Shown here in pieces: positions 11,492 to 21,130 of a stretch of 64,000 bases of DNA. The notes below the pieces were generated by a model. That model ran no database searches. It was not told where the DNA came from and saw only the letters and a list, made by a program, of their open reading frames with translations. Both the position numbers and the translations under genes were made by a program. Source of the stretch: Pedobacter aquae (GTDB taxonomy: Bacteria; Bacteroidota; Bacteroidia; Sphingobacteriales; Sphingobacteriaceae). The stretch lies in the NCBI RefSeq assembly GCF_008195825.1, contig NZ_CP043329.1, positions 1,302,001 through 1,366,000 on the forward strand, read 5' to 3'. The stretch's first letter is position 1; every line of letters begins with the position of its first letter.

Positions 11492-11551
11492 CACAGGTTT
11501 TACCTGTGGTTAATCAAGTTTAAGCCCTTTGGGCTTAGCCTGAAACTTGAT
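11492..11551. repeat. Two palindromes at the 5' side of the Y1 transposase
   Basis: First palindrome: CACAGGT-TTT-ACCTGTG (11492-11508). Second is nested: ATCAAGTTT (11513-11521) pairs with AAACTTGAT (11543-11551), and inside it TAAGCCC-TTT-GGGCTTA (11521-11537). Such subterminal hairpins are the usual recognition structures of Y1 transposases and lie 20-80 bp before the transposase start. Confidence 0.7.
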
Positions 11552-11660
11552 AATGAAATGCTTTTTATTTTTTTGTTTAAGTTAATAATAATTAAAGAGG
11601 CAAATTCTTTACAAACTAATATATACAAACTTAGATATAAAACTAAAAAAGCACCTAATT

Positions 11661-11828
11661 ACTCATAATCCCAACGGGATTAAATATCAATAACACTAGG
11701 TATATCCTAGTGAAATAACACTAGGTATATCCTAGTGAAATAACACTAGGTATATCCTAGTGAGATAAACATAGATATATCCAAGCAAGACACAATACTA
11801 CCAACTCATAATCCCAACGGGATTAAAT
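11661..11828. repeat. Two copies of an AATCCCAACGGGATT palindrome
   Basis: The 25-bp stretch beginning ACTCATAATCCC and ending GGGATTAAAT occurs at 11661-11685 and again at 11804-11828. Its core AATCCC-AAC-GGGATT is a 6-bp hairpin. The two copies bracket the first tandem hairpin array, as expected for REP-like units mobilised by the nearby Y1 transposase. Confidence 0.75.
11692..11791. repeat. Tandem 25-bp hairpin array A
   Basis: Three nearly perfect 25-bp units start at 11692, 11717 and 11742, each containing the palindrome CACTAGGTATATCCTAGTG. A fourth, decayed unit is at 11767-11791. There are no unique spacers between units, so this is not CRISPR. Confidence 0.9.
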
Positions 11829-11847
11829 TTCAATAAAGTTCAATAAA

Positions 11848-11930
11848 GCTAGGTGTATCCTAGCGAGATAGGTGTATCCTAGCGAGATAGGTATATCCTA
11901 GCGAGATAGGTGTATCCTAGCGAGATAAGT
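11848..11930. repeat. Tandem 19-bp hairpin array B
   Basis: Four 19-bp units of AGGTGTATCCTAGCGAGAT type lie at 11851-11869, 11870-11888, 11889-11907 and 11908-11926, with the first extended by a leading GCT. The stem has the same CTAGG/CCTAG heart as array A, but the outer pair is G-C instead of A-T. The array runs up to within about 10 bp of the alaS stop codon, so alaS transcripts would carry it in their 3' end. Confidence 0.85.
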
Positions 11931-11936
11931 ATATCA

Positions 11937-14576
11937 CTATAAATAAGCTTTAGCTTTGTCTAAAGCACTTTTTAAACCATCAGGGTTTTTACCACCTGCG
12001 GTAGCATAAAAAGGCTGACCGCCACCGCCACCTTGTATTTCTTTGGCTAACTCTCTCACGATAGTGCTGGCATTTAAACCTTTATCTTTCACTAAATTAT
12101 CAGAAAGCATAACGGTTAAATTTGGTTTACCATCAAAAGTAGCACCTATAACCAAGAATAAATTATCTACCACATCTTTCAGCTGGAAAGCTAAATTTTT
12201 TACCGCATCAGCATGAGGTAGATCTACCAATGCTGCAATAAACTGAATGCCGTTTATTTCTTCCGCTTTATCTTTTAAAGCATTTTTTAAACCTGATGCT
12301 TTTTCAGAAACAGATTTTTCTACTTCCTTTTTAAGCTTGCTGTTTTCTTCTAACAAAGCTTCAACGCTTTTAGCAAGGTCTTTAGGATTTTTTAACAACT
12401 CCTTTAAACTAGCTAAAAGTTGATTTTGCTCTTGTATAAACTGCTCTGCTGCAATAGCCGTGATGGCTTCTATCCTACGCACACCTGCTGCAACAGCACT
12501 TTCAGAAACAATTTTAAAATACCCGATTTGCCCAGTTGCTTTTACGTGAGTACCACCACAAAGCTCTTTGGAGTAATGGTCATCAAAAGTTATTACACGA
12601 ACAAAATCGCCATATTTCTCACCAAATAAAGCCGTTACGCCGCTTTCTATAGCTTTTTGGTAAGGCACATTTCTTTCTTCTTTTAAAGCGATGTTTTCTC
12701 TAATCTTCTCGTTAACAATAGCTTCTACTTGATGAATTTCCTCATCAGTAAGTTTAGAGAAATGAGAGAAATCAAACCTTAATTGATCTGCATTTACCAA
12801 AGAACCTTTTTGATTCACATGGTCGCCCAGTACCATTTTTAATGCAGCATGTAGTAAGTGGGTTGCCGAGTGGTTATTTTCTGTTAAAGTTCTGCTTAGC
12901 GAGTTTATTTTAGCTACAAACTCTGTCTCTAAGTTTTGAGGTAAAGCATCGGTAAAATGAATAATTAAGCCATTTTCTTTCTTGGTATCGGTAATGATAA
13001 CCTCTTCACCCTCACCAATTAAAATACCACTATCTCCTACCTGACCACCACTTTCTGCATAAAAAGGAGTACGGTCTAATACCAATTGGTACTGCTCTTT
13101 TCCTTTAGCCTTTACTTTACGGTATTTTAAAATTTTAGCTTTAGCTTCCCAATCATCGTAACCTAAAAATTCTACTTCTTCGCCTTCGCTAACGATAACC
13201 CAGTCTTCTGTATCAATGGCTGTTGCTGCTCTGGAACGAGTTTTTTGTTTTTCAAGTTCTACAGCAAAGCCTTCCATATCTACACTTAAGCCCTTTTCTC
13301 TAGCCATCAGCTCGGTTAAGTCTATCGGGAAACCAAAAGTATCATACAACTCAAAAGCAAAAGGACCGTTCATCACCGTACCTTTATTTTCCTGAATGTA
13401 TTTTTCGAAACGGATAATTCCGTTTTCTAAAGTTCTTAAAAAGGCATTTTCTTCTTCTAAGATTACTTTTTGAACAAAATCTTGTTGCGCTATCAATTCA
13501 TCAAAAACACCTTTGAACTGCGCTGCCAATAAAGGCACCAATTTATTCATGAAGGGCTCTTTGAAGCCTAAATATTGATAAGCATAACGTATTGCTCTTC
13601 TTAAAATACGACGAATAACATAGCCTGCTTTATTATTAGAAGGCAACTGCCCATCTGCAATAGCAAAAGCAATAGCCCTGATATGGTCTGCCATTACACG
13701 CATCGTAACGGCTTGTCCCCAATCCTGATCACCCGGTTGCGCATCAGCGTTATAAGCTACACCCGCAGATTTCGAAATAAATTCAATCATCGGTGTAAAC
13801 ACATCAGAATCGTAATTTGAGGTTTTACCTTGTATTACACGCACCAAACGCTCGAAACCCATTCCGGTATCAACATGTTGGGCAGGAAGTTTTTTTAGAG
13901 AGCCGTCTTTTAAACGGTTAAACTCCATAAAAACGTTATTCCAGATTTCTATCACTTGAGGGTCATCGGCATTTACCAAAGTAGCGCCATTTATTTTAGC
14001 CCTTTCTTCGTTAGAACGACTATCGAAATGGATTTCTGAACATGGGCCACATGGACCTGTTTCTCCCATTTCCCAAAAATTATCTTTTTTATTTCCGGTA
14101 AGGATGCGCTCTTTAGGTACAAATTGCAACCATAAATCGTAAGCTTCTTGGTCTTTTGCCAAACCTTCTTTCTCATCGCCTTCAAATATGGTTACATATA
14201 AACGCTCTTTATCTAGCTTATAAACCTCGGTAAGTAGCTCCCAACTCCATTCTATGGCTTCTTTCTTGAAATAATCGCCAAAGCTCCAGTTCCCCAGCAT
14301 CTCAAACATGGTGTGGTGATAGGTATCAATACCTACCTCTTCTAAATCATTATGCTTGCCAGAAACCCTTAAACAACGTTGCGTATCGGCCACACGAGGA
14401 TATTTTATAGGTGCTTCCCCTAAAAAAAGATCCTTAAACTGATTCATACCAGCGTTGGTAAACATCAAGGTTGGGTCGTTTTTAACAACAATAGGTGCAG
14501 ATGGAACAATCTGGTGGCCTTTAGAAGCAAAAAAATCTAAAAATGCCTGACGGATTTCTTTAGCAGTCATACTCAT
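11937..14576 (-). CDS. alaS: Alanine--tRNA ligase
   Basis: About 879 aa, full length. The class II catalytic core is at the N-terminus ([14 protein letters not shown]). The editing domain has [11 protein letters not shown] and CGGTH zinc-binding motifs, and the C-Ala domain ends in [14 protein letters not shown]. The frame is open to a TTG at 14585, but that codon overlaps a promoter-like TATCTTTG (14583-14590, minus strand). The ATG at 14574-14576 ([10 protein letters not shown]) or the next one at 14570 is therefore the likelier start, giving a message with almost no leader. It ends in TAG next to hairpin array B. Confidence 0.96.
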   Translation of the reverse strand: MSMTAKEIRQAFLDFFASKGHQIVPSAPIVVKNDPTLMFTNAGMNQFKDLFLGEAPIKYPRVADTQRCLRVSGKHNDLEEVGIDTYHHTMFEMLGNWSFGDYFKKEAIEWSWELLTEVYKLDKERLYVTIFEGDEKEGLAKDQEAYDLWLQFVPKERILTGNKKDNFWEMGETGPCGPCSEIHFDSRSNEERAKINGATLVNADDPQVIEIWNNVFMEFNRLKDGSLKKLPAQHVDTGMGFERLVRVIQGKTSNYDSDVFTPMIEFISKSAGVAYNADAQPGDQDWGQAVTMRVMADHIRAIAFAIADGQLPSNNKAGYVIRRILRRAIRYAYQYLGFKEPFMNKLVPLLAAQFKGVFDELIAQQDFVQKVILEEENAFLRTLENGIIRFEKYIQENKGTVMNGPFAFELYDTFGFPIDLTELMAREKGLSVDMEGFAVELEKQKTRSRAATAIDTEDWVIVSEGEEVEFLGYDDWEAKAKILKYRKVKAKGKEQYQLVLDRTPFYAESGGQVGDSGILIGEGEEVIITDTKKENGLIIHFTDALPQNLETEFVAKINSLSRTLTENNHSATHLLHAALKMVLGDHVNQKGSLVNADQLRFDFSHFSKLTDEEIHQVEAIVNEKIRENIALKEERNVPYQKAIESGVTALFGEKYGDFVRVITFDDHYSKELCGGTHVKATGQIGYFKIVSESAVAAGVRRIEAITAIAAEQFIQEQNQLLASLKELLKNPKDLAKSVEALLEENSKLKKEVEKSVSEKASGLKNALKDKAEEINGIQFIAALVDLPHADAVKNLAFQLKDVVDNLFLVIGATFDGKPNLTVMLSDNLVKDKGLNASTIVRELAKEIQGGGGGQPFYATAGGKNPDGLKSALDKAKAYL

Positions 14577-14582
14577 AGCCTG

Positions 14583-14590
14583 CAAAGATA
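14583..14590 (-). promoter_or_regulatory. TAnnTTTG -7 element of alaS
   Basis: TATCTTTG on the minus strand matches the Bacteroidota -7 consensus. It ends 6 bp before the ATG at 14576. The -33 position is only a weak CTTT. It decides against the TTG start at 14585. Confidence 0.5.
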
Positions 14591-14629
14591 AATTTGATTT
14601 TGGATTTTTAAAGATAAGATTTAAGAATA

Positions 14630-15871
14630 CTAAGCCTGCTTAGCTTGTTGTTGCTGAGGCTTTTTGTTTTTATTGAACTTTTTCTTCTTCCAATTGCTTT
14701 TTCCGCTACCTCCGCCAGATGTATTTGGCTTATATACAGGCGCTTCCCCTAAACTCTCGGGCAAAGCTATTTTAGGAACTTCACGCCCCATTAAAGCTTC
14801 TATCCTTCCAAATTTATTTTGGTCTTTATCATTAATAAAGGTTATAGCCGTTCCGGTGGTTTCTGCTCTGGCTGTACGGCCAATACGGTGAATGTAATCT
14901 TCTGGATCTGGTGGTACATCGTAATTGACTACTAAGCTGATACCTTCAACATCAATCCCTCTAGAAATAACATCGGTGCCAACCAAAACACTTAGCTTTT
15001 TACCTTTAAACCTACTCATGATATCTTCACGCTGTTCTTGGTCTAGGTCTGAGTGGAAAGCTTCTGCCGCTATTCCTTTTTTATTCAGCTCGGAATTCAA
15101 TTTTTTAACAATCTCCTTACGGGATGCAAAAATGATAATGCTACTATAAGCTGCATCGGCTAAAATGGTTTTGAGTAAAGGTATTTTTTGCTCATCAAAA
15201 GCCATATAAGCTTGCTGATTGATACCCTCTGATGGTTTAGAGATGGCGATATTAACTTCTACCGGGTTACGAAGGATTTTATTAGCTAAAGTCCTGATTT
15301 TATGCGGCATGGTAGCAGAAAACATAATATTCTGACGTTCTGCCGGCAGGTAACTCATGATACGAACAATATCATCAAAGAAACCCATATCCAGCATACG
15401 GTCGGCCTCGTCTAAAACCAAATGTTGTAGCTTAGAGAAATCTATCTTTCCTGCTGTTAAATGAGCAATTAAGCGTCCAGGAGTAGCCACAATAATGTTT
15501 ACTCCTTCTGCTAAAGATCTTTTTTGCTGCTCGTAATTGATACCATCGCCACCGCCATAAACGGCAATAGAAGTGCAACCTGTAAAATAAGCCAAGCCCA
15601 TAATCTGCTGGTCTATTTGTAAGGCTAACTCTCTGGTTGGCGCTAAGATGATGGTATTGATATCATCGGTTCCTAATAATTGGATTTTATGCAGAACAGG
15701 CAATAAATAAGATGCTGTTTTACCCGTACCTGTTTGTGCACAAGCTATTAAATCTTGATTGTTTAAAATAACAGGAATAGCTTGTTCTTGTATTGGGGTT
15801 GCTTTGGTGAAGCCCATGGTATCTAAACCTTCTTGTAATGAGCTTACGAAATTAAATTCTTCGAATTTCAA
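14630..15871 (-). CDS. DEAD-box RNA helicase, RhlE type
   Basis: 413 aa. The motifs are in order: Q-motif [10 protein letters not shown], Walker [21 protein letters not shown] in [22 protein letters not shown], and HRIGRTAR. A basic, Gly/Lys/Gln-rich tail (about 380-413) follows, probably an RNA-binding extension. The start appears to be TTG at 15869-15871: an in-frame stop lies just upstream, and the next ATG (residue 19) would remove the conserved aromatic residue preceding the Q-motif. An IS4 element now ends 55 bp upstream of this start, so its original upstream region is interrupted. Confidence 0.92.
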   Translation of the reverse strand: MKFEEFNFVSSLQEGLDTMGFTKATPIQEQAIPVILNNQDLIACAQTGTGKTASYLLPVLHKIQLLGTDDINTIILAPTRELALQIDQQIMGLAYFTGCTSIAVYGGGDGINYEQQKRSLAEGVNIIVATPGRLIAHLTAGKIDFSKLQHLVLDEADRMLDMGFFDDIVRIMSYLPAERQNIMFSATMPHKIRTLANKILRNPVEVNIAISKPSEGINQQAYMAFDEQKIPLLKTILADAAYSSIIIFASRKEIVKKLNSELNKKGIAAEAFHSDLDQEQREDIMSRFKGKKLSVLVGTDVISRGIDVEGISLVVNYDVPPDPEDYIHRIGRTARAETTGTAITFINDKDQNKFGRIEALMGREVPKIALPESLGEAPVYKPNTSGGGSGKSNWKKKKFNKNKKPQQQQAKQA

Positions 15872-15925
15872 ATGACTGTGTAATTATATTTTCTGTAAAT
15901 ATATCTTAAATATTGTATAATGAAG

Positions 15926-17262
15926 CAATACTGTCCTAAACGTTTATGAAAACATCAAAAGTAACGCAATAGCTTAAAATTTATGAGATAAAAATAGATT
16001 TCAGAAAAGAACCCCTTGAATAACTTGTTTATCTTTTAGCTCATCGGGTTCTTCAAAAGGCCTATCGAGCCAATTCTGTAGATTTATTTTCACAAATATG
16101 TTAAGTCTGATAAATGCGATAAGGTTGGAGAGCTGCCATCCATATTTAGCCATTGCTTTAAGTGCTTTAAGGATGAGGATGGTAATTAGCGCTGTCCATA
16201 TCTGTATCATCACGGCATTTTCTGTGGTTCCGATAAATGATTTGATATGCAGGTTCTGTTTGATCTCTCTAAAAAAGATTTCAATCTGCCATCTGCTTTT
16301 ATAAAGCTCACTGATGGTGTTTGCTGTCCAATACATTTGATTGGTAATAATTTCTATAGTTTGTTCATTTTTATCATCCCAAACAGCCACTCTTCTTAAG
16401 TTTTTGGGATAGCTGTCCTTTGATTTTGTGGTTTTAAGCTCAATAATCTCGTCAATCAGGATATTCTTATGCCTGTTCTCCGGCAATATATTTTCCTTAA
16501 CTGTAGTATATTGGAGGTTTTCTTTATGTCTGATCACAAAAAATACGCCGTTGCTGTCCCAAACATTCAGCAGGGCAAAGTCATTATAGAATCGGTCTGC
16601 AACAATAACACTTCCTTTGTGTAAAGGCACATCATAAGCTCCTTTGTTATCCGCAGTTTTGCCGTTGGTAATATTGACATATGCTGGTAGATTGCCATCA
16701 TAATCAAGCAGAGTATGCAGTTTAACCGCTCCTTTAGCTGTTTTGTACCTGGCCCAATCAAATAGAGAAAGACACAGACTGATAGTAGTGGAGTCTAACA
16801 GGAAGATTTTGGACTTAATCCTGAACTTTATTTGTTTAAAGCCTGCCTGCTGTCCCAAACTTTCTAACAGTATGAAATAATAGGACTTGAAGATGTTATA
16901 GTCCCTGTGCTTGTTCTGATAGCTTACACTAGATTTAGATGGAGCTTTTTGAATACCTAAATGATTGAGGTTGCCAGTAGCTGAACGAAGACCGTTACTA
17001 ATATCACGTACCGATTGGCTTTTGGCAAACTGGCAGAACAACATCGATACTAGATGTGTCCAGCTTGTATAACCTTTATTATGTTTGTCGCTCTGAGATG
17101 TAGATACCAGTTTGTTGAACTTTGAACGCTCAAGTTTTGATATGATTTGGGAGAATAGTGTTACATTTACCATTGAGAAAGGGTTTGTTTTTGTGCAACC
17201 TCAAAGGTAACGATGAGTTAAAACTTTCCTTTCTCTTTTTTTATTCGTTTAGGACGCTATTG
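15926..17262 (-). mobile_element. IS4-family insertion sequence, complete, with 9-bp target duplication
   Basis: 1337 bp. Terminal inverted repeats match at 15 of 17 positions (CAATA, two mismatches, then GTCCTAAACG) and the arms then become A-rich. The element is flanked on both sides by ATAATGAAG (15917-15925 and 17263-17271). One transposase gene lies on the minus strand. Clean ends and an intact gene suggest a recent insertion. It separates the DUF6702-type gene from the RhlE-type helicase, which would otherwise be about 60 bp apart. Confidence 0.93.
16001..17173 (-). CDS. IS4-family DDE transposase
   Basis: 390 aa. The N-terminal domain (SWTHLVSMLFCQFAKSQSVRDI) is the type often seen in IS4-family elements of Bacteroidota (DUF4372-like). 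The DDE residues are visible: D in FLLDSTTISLCLSLF, D in VIVADRFYND, and E within the Y-(2)-R-(3)-E-(6)-K signature as YKSRWQIEIFFREIK. It fills most of the insertion sequence and has an ATG start at 17171-17173. No frameshift or stop is seen, so the enzyme is likely active. Confidence 0.95.
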   Translation of the reverse strand: MVNVTLFSQIISKLERSKFNKLVSTSQSDKHNKGYTSWTHLVSMLFCQFAKSQSVRDISNGLRSATGNLNHLGIQKAPSKSSVSYQNKHRDYNIFKSYYFILLESLGQQAGFKQIKFRIKSKIFLLDSTTISLCLSLFDWARYKTAKGAVKLHTLLDYDGNLPAYVNITNGKTADNKGAYDVPLHKGSVIVADRFYNDFALLNVWDSNGVFFVIRHKENLQYTTVKENILPENRHKNILIDEIIELKTTKSKDSYPKNLRRVAVWDDKNEQTIEIITNQMYWTANTISELYKSRWQIEIFFREIKQNLHIKSFIGTTENAVMIQIWTALITILILKALKAMAKYGWQLSNLIAFIRLNIFVKINLQNWLDRPFEEPDELKDKQVIQGVLF

Positions 17263-17274
17263 ATAATGAAGCTA

Positions 17275-17751
17275 TTACTTAAAGCTAAAGAAAGCCCGGT
17301 TCTTTGGGTTGTCTAGTTTTGTACTGGTTTTAGTGTCTCCAGCTAGCACATTTAAAATGTTTACCTGACTATCATGCTGTTTAAATAAAACATCATTAAA
17401 AACCTCTAATTTATTGATTTTAGCAACTTTTTCTGTTTCCAGATAACACCAGGCCGCATCTTCTTCTATCTCAAAACCTAAAAAATTAGCCGACATAGTT
17501 TTACCATTTGCTACCACATACAAATGTTTTTGTAAGTAAGCCGCTATTAATTTTTCTAGCGCTGCTTTATCTGTTGGTTTTAGGATATTGATTTCTTGTC
17601 CGCTCTCTTCTTTTATAGCTTTTTCTAAATCATCAAAGAAAATTTTGGTACTTATTTGTATGGTTTTACTTTCTGGGTTTTGCCTTATTTCTGTAACACT
17701 TACATAGAAAGGATGAAAAAAGACAAACAATAAACTTAATATCTTCAGCAT
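17275..17751 (-). CDS. DUF6702-type exported protein
   Basis: 158 aa from the ATG at 17749-17751; an upstream TTG at 17766 in the same frame is less likely. It begins with a hydrophobic export signal (MLKILSLLFVFFHPFYVS) followed by the ISTKIFFDDLEKAIKEE segment that resembles the DUF6702 family of Bacteroidota. Function is unknown. It is transcribed away from the HupE-like gene 51 bp to its right, and its stop codon is only 12 bp from the IS element, so the insertion just missed it. The HupE/M1 peptidase neighbourhood may hint at a common envelope role. Confidence 0.75.
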   Translation of the reverse strand: MLKILSLLFVFFHPFYVSVTEIRQNPESKTIQISTKIFFDDLEKAIKEESGQEINILKPTDKAALEKLIAAYLQKHLYVVANGKTMSANFLGFEIEEDAAWCYLETEKVAKINKLEVFNDVLFKQHDSQVNILNVLAGDTKTSTKLDNPKNRAFFSFK

Positions 17752-17802
17752 TATTAATAACTTCAAGATTGATTTAACATCCTAAATTAAGAAAAATTAT
17801 AG

Positions 17803-18378
17803 ATGCAAGACTTTTCTTTGTTTTTTGAACTCGGCTGGCAGCATATTTTAGACTGGCAGGGTTATGATCATATTTTATTTGTAACAGCACTTTGCGGTAC
17901 TTACCTCGTTAAAGACTGGAAAAAAATTTTAATTCTGGTAACCGCCTTCACCGTTGGGCACTCTTTAACCTTAGCACTTAGCGTTTTCAATAAAATCTTA
18001 ATTCCTAGTAGCTGGATAGAGTTTTTAATTCCAATAACCATTTTAATTACTACCATTTTAAACATCATCAATAAACAAACCATCAGAAAAAACATCAATA
18101 CCTCTTATTTGCTTGCGCTGATGTTTGGACTGATACATGGCCTTGGTTTTTCTAATTATTTGAAGAGTTTGATGGGAAAAAGCAACAATGTTGTTGCAGA
18201 GCTACTTGCTTTTAACTTAGGATTAGAATTTGGACAAATAATTATCGTATTTTCGATACTTGTCTTATCATTTTTATTGGTAAATATGATAAGAGTACAA
18301 AAAAGAGAGTGGAATTTGTTTATTTCATCCGCCATTTTTGGGATTTCACTCCTCATGGCTATAGAAAGAATACCTTAA
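17803..18378 (+). CDS. HupE/UreJ-like membrane protein
   Basis: 191 aa with about six hydrophobic segments. It starts FFELGWQHILDWQGYDHILFV and contains FTVGHSLTLAL and FGLIHGLGFSNYL, the His-rich membrane signatures of the HupE/UreJ_2 family. Members are thought to move nickel or cobalt, but in Bacteroidota they usually stand away from hydrogenase or urease genes, as here. It is followed 8 bp later by the M1 peptidase, so they form a probable operon. The substrate cannot be told. Confidence 0.8.
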   Translation: MQDFSLFFELGWQHILDWQGYDHILFVTALCGTYLVKDWKKILILVTAFTVGHSLTLALSVFNKILIPSSWIEFLIPITILITTILNIINKQTIRKNINTSYLLALMFGLIHGLGFSNYLKSLMGKSNNVVAELLAFNLGLEFGQIIIVFSILVLSFLLVNMIRVQKREWNLFISSAIFGISLLMAIERIP

Positions 18379-18386
18379 TATAAATT

Positions 18387-20720
18387 ATGAAGAAAGTTTT
18401 AGCTTTTATTTTCTTGCTTGTTGCTTCTATAGCATATACGCAAGCACAATTTTTACAACACAACCCCAATGCTAACCACGGTAATAAATTTGAGCAGCTA
18501 GAAACCATTTTAAGAAGCCCAAATATGTACCGCTCTGCTTCTGGTGCACCGGGCCCAAAATACTGGCAACAAAAAGCAGATTATGATATTGATGTAGAAA
18601 TTGATGACACCAAGCAAATATTAAAAGGCTCTGAAACGGTGGTTTATACCAATAACTCGCCAGACCCATTAACTTATTTATGGCTACAATTGGATGAAAA
18701 CGAGCATAAAGCTGACGGCGAAAACCAAAAGTTTGATGGTAGCAAGATGAGCGAGAAAATGACCTATAACCAACTTAAAAGAATTAATGGTGTTGAGGAT
18801 GGTTATGGCGTTAACATTTTAAAAGTTACTGATGCTGGCGGTAAAAATCTAAAATATACCATTAACCACACCATGATGCGTATAGATTTACCTAGCACCC
18901 TTAACCCAGGCGGTAAATACACGTTTAAAGTAAGCTGGAACTACAAAATCCCGAACAGAATGGTACAAGGTGGCCGTGGTGGATTAGAATATTTTGAAGA
19001 AGACGATAATTACCTGTACACCATAGCACAATGGTTCCCTAGAATGGCTGTTTACTCAGACTTTCAAGGTTGGCAAAACAAACAATTTACTGGTCGTGGT
19101 GAGTTTGCTTTAGCTTTTGGCGATTATAAAGTAAATATTACCGTACCTGCAGACCATGTAGTGGGTGCTACGGGCGAATGTCAAAACTACGCTCAAGTTT
19201 TAAATAGCACACAGCTAAACAGATGGAAACAAGCACAAACCGCTAAAGAACCTATAGAGATTGTGACTTTAAATGATGCTAAAAATGCGATGAAGAAAAA
19301 ATCATCGGCAAAAAAAACTTGGGTTTATAAAGCTACCAATGTAAGAGATTTTGCTTTTGTAACTTCCAGAAGATTGGTTTGGGATGCGATGAAGGTAAAT
19401 GTAGAAGGTAACAGCCCAATGGCAATGTCTTATTACGGCCCAGAGGCTTATCCACTTTACAGAAAATACTCTACCAAAGTTATTGCTAAAACATTAGAAG
19501 TTTATTCTAAACATACTATCCCTTACCCTTATCCGGTTGCTATTTCTGTTGAAGCTGCAAACGGTATGGAGTACCCTATGATTTGTTTCAACTACGGGAG
19601 AGCAGAAAAAGACGGTACCTATTCTGAAGCTACTAAATATGGGATGATAGGCGTTATTATTCACGAAGTTGGGCATAATTTCTTCCCGATGATTGTAAAT
19701 TCTGATGAACGCCAATGGAGCTGGATGGACGAAGGTTTAAACACTTTTTGCCAGTATTTAACAGAGCAAGAATGGGATAACAACTACCCATCAAAAAGAG
19801 GTCCGGCACATTTAATTGCAGATTATATGCGCTTACCTAAAAATGAGCTTGAGCCTATCATGACCAACTCAGAAAACATCATCAATTTTGGGCCAAACGC
19901 TTATGGCAAACCTGCTACCGCTCTTAATATTTTAAGAGAAACCGTTATGGGCCGCGAGCTGTTTGACTATGCTTTTAAAGAATACGCTAAAAGATGGGCT
20001 TTTAAACACCCTACTCCGGCAGATTTCTTCAGAACCATGGAAGATGCCTCTGCGGTAGATTTAGATTGGTTTTGGAGAGGCTGGTTTTACGGAACCGATG
20101 CGGTAGACATCTCGCTTGATGCCGTTAAATATTACCGTATGGATACTAAAAACCCAGAAATTGAAGCTGCTTACGATAGAAAACTTTATGATGAAGAAGG
20201 CTATAGCATCAGCAGAAAAAGAAACCGCGAGGCCAATATTAACTTCGCTGTGGAAGCTGATACTTCTTTAAACGATTTTTATAATAAATGGGACAGATTT
20301 GCTGCTACCAAAGACAAAAAAGCACAGTTTAAAAACTATTACGATGCTTTAAGCCCCGAAGAAAAAGCCCTTTACGATAGCAAAACCAATTTCTACGAGT
20401 TAGAATTTAGCAATAAAGGTGGTTTGGTGATGCCTATCATCATCGAGTGGACTTATACCGATGGCACAAAAGAAGTAGATTATATCCCGGCTTATATCTG
20501 GAGAAAAAATGAGGAAAAGGTAACCAAGGTATTCGCTAAAACCAAGGAAATGGCTTCTGTAAAGCTAGACCCTTATAAAGAAACCGCAGATATAGACGAA
20601 AGTAATAACACTTTCCCAAGACAATTAGCCCCTACCCGTTTCGAGTTGTTTAAGCAACAAAAAGCTCCGGCTAGAGGTGCATCTACAGGTGTAAACCCTA
20701 TGCAAAGAGCAAGGCAATAA
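18387..20720 (+). CDS. M1-family metallopeptidase, secreted
   Basis: 777 aa with an N-terminal signal peptide (MKKVLAFIFLLVASIAYTQA). The gluzincin zinc site is complete: H426-E-V-G-H430 and E449 in MDEGLNTFCQ, with the spacing typical of the family. The N-terminal beta-domain (about 50-300) and a long C-terminal beta-rich part are as in periplasmic M1 enzymes of Bacteroidota. The usual GAMEN exopeptidase motif appears as NGMEYP, so aminopeptidase activity is likely but not certain. The ATG at 18387 follows the HupE-like stop by 8 bp. A strong terminator follows the gene. Confidence 0.9.
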   Translation: MKKVLAFIFLLVASIAYTQAQFLQHNPNANHGNKFEQLETILRSPNMYRSASGAPGPKYWQQKADYDIDVEIDDTKQILKGSETVVYTNNSPDPLTYLWLQLDENEHKADGENQKFDGSKMSEKMTYNQLKRINGVEDGYGVNILKVTDAGGKNLKYTINHTMMRIDLPSTLNPGGKYTFKVSWNYKIPNRMVQGGRGGLEYFEEDDNYLYTIAQWFPRMAVYSDFQGWQNKQFTGRGEFALAFGDYKVNITVPADHVVGATGECQNYAQVLNSTQLNRWKQAQTAKEPIEIVTLNDAKNAMKKKSSAKKTWVYKATNVRDFAFVTSRRLVWDAMKVNVEGNSPMAMSYYGPEAYPLYRKYSTKVIAKTLEVYSKHTIPYPYPVAISVEAANGMEYPMICFNYGRAEKDGTYSEATKYGMIGVIIHEVGHNFFPMIVNSDERQWSWMDEGLNTFCQYLTEQEWDNNYPSKRGPAHLIADYMRLPKNELEPIMTNSENIINFGPNAYGKPATALNILRETVMGRELFDYAFKEYAKRWAFKHPTPADFFRTMEDASAVDLDWFWRGWFYGTDAVDISLDAVKYYRMDTKNPEIEAAYDRKLYDEEGYSISRKRNREANINFAVEADTSLNDFYNKWDRFAATKDKKAQFKNYYDALSPEEKALYDSKTNFYELEFSNKGGLVMPIIIEWTYTDGTKEVDYIPAYIWRKNEEKVTKVFAKTKEMASVKLDPYKETADIDESNNTFPRQLAPTRFELFKQQKAPARGASTGVNPMQRARQ

Positions 20721-20743
20721 TTGTTTTTTAGAAAATATGATGG

Positions 20744-20781
20744 AAAGCAGCGTTTCTGGAAAAGGAGACGCTGCTTTTTTT
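20744..20781 (+). terminator. Rho-independent terminator after the M1 peptidase
   Basis: AAAGCAGCGT (20744-20753) pairs with ACGCTGCTTT (20768-20777), followed by a run of seven T. Confidence 0.9.
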
Positions 20782-20805
20782 GTTTTGTAAAGCAAAGGCT
20801 GTGAA

Positions 20806-20910
20806 ACTATTTTCCGCTAGTCCGGTGCTCTGCTTTATTTTTTGCCCACTCAAGGCCTAAGCTCAAAAAACCGAGGCAAAAAGATACCGATGCCGCCCCG
20901 GTTTATTTAA
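20806..20910 (+). repeat. Dispersed ~105-bp element, copy 1
   Basis: It begins ACTATTTTCCGCTAGTCCGG and ends GCCGCCCCGGTTTATTTAA. A second copy lies inverted at 39919-40026. The outer 35-40 bp on each side are nearly identical between copies, while the centre is unrelated. TTTTTTGCC and GGCAAAAAG can pair across the variable centre. There is no coding potential. Confidence 0.85.
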
Positions 20911-20957
20911 GTTGGGTTAGGTGCGTTTGGGTTATAAAATGAGCTTTGCTTAATTTT

Positions 20958-21105
20958 TAAAGAAGAGGTCGTTTCCAAAAATCGTATTAGTCACATTAAG
21001 CAGATTCGAAGCAATTGTCATCCTGAGCGGAGTCGAAGGATAAGAAAAGGCTTCGACTCCGCTCAGCCTGACACACAATGGTGATATAAGACAGTCTCTT
21101 CTTTA
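20958..21105. repeat. MITE-like composite inverted repeat
   Basis: TAAAGAAGAG (20958-20967) and CTCTTCTTTA (21096-21105) form outer arms. Inside them is a long palindrome (21016-21073) in which CTGAGCGGAGTCGAAGG pairs with GCTTCGACTCCGCTCAG. The inner sequence resembles a palindrome common between genes in Bacteroidota. No gene lies inside. Confidence 0.7.
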
Positions 21106-21130
21106 TAAGAGATAGAGGTAAGATCAAAAA

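Noticed and set aside
11692..11926. Regular repeats that could suggest a CRISPR array
   Set aside because: Units are directly tandem, 19 or 25 bp, with no unique spacers, and no cas genes are near.
20958..21105. Insertion sequence remnant
   Set aside because: Outer inverted repeats exist, but no target duplication or transposase fragment is seen; recorded only as a repeat.
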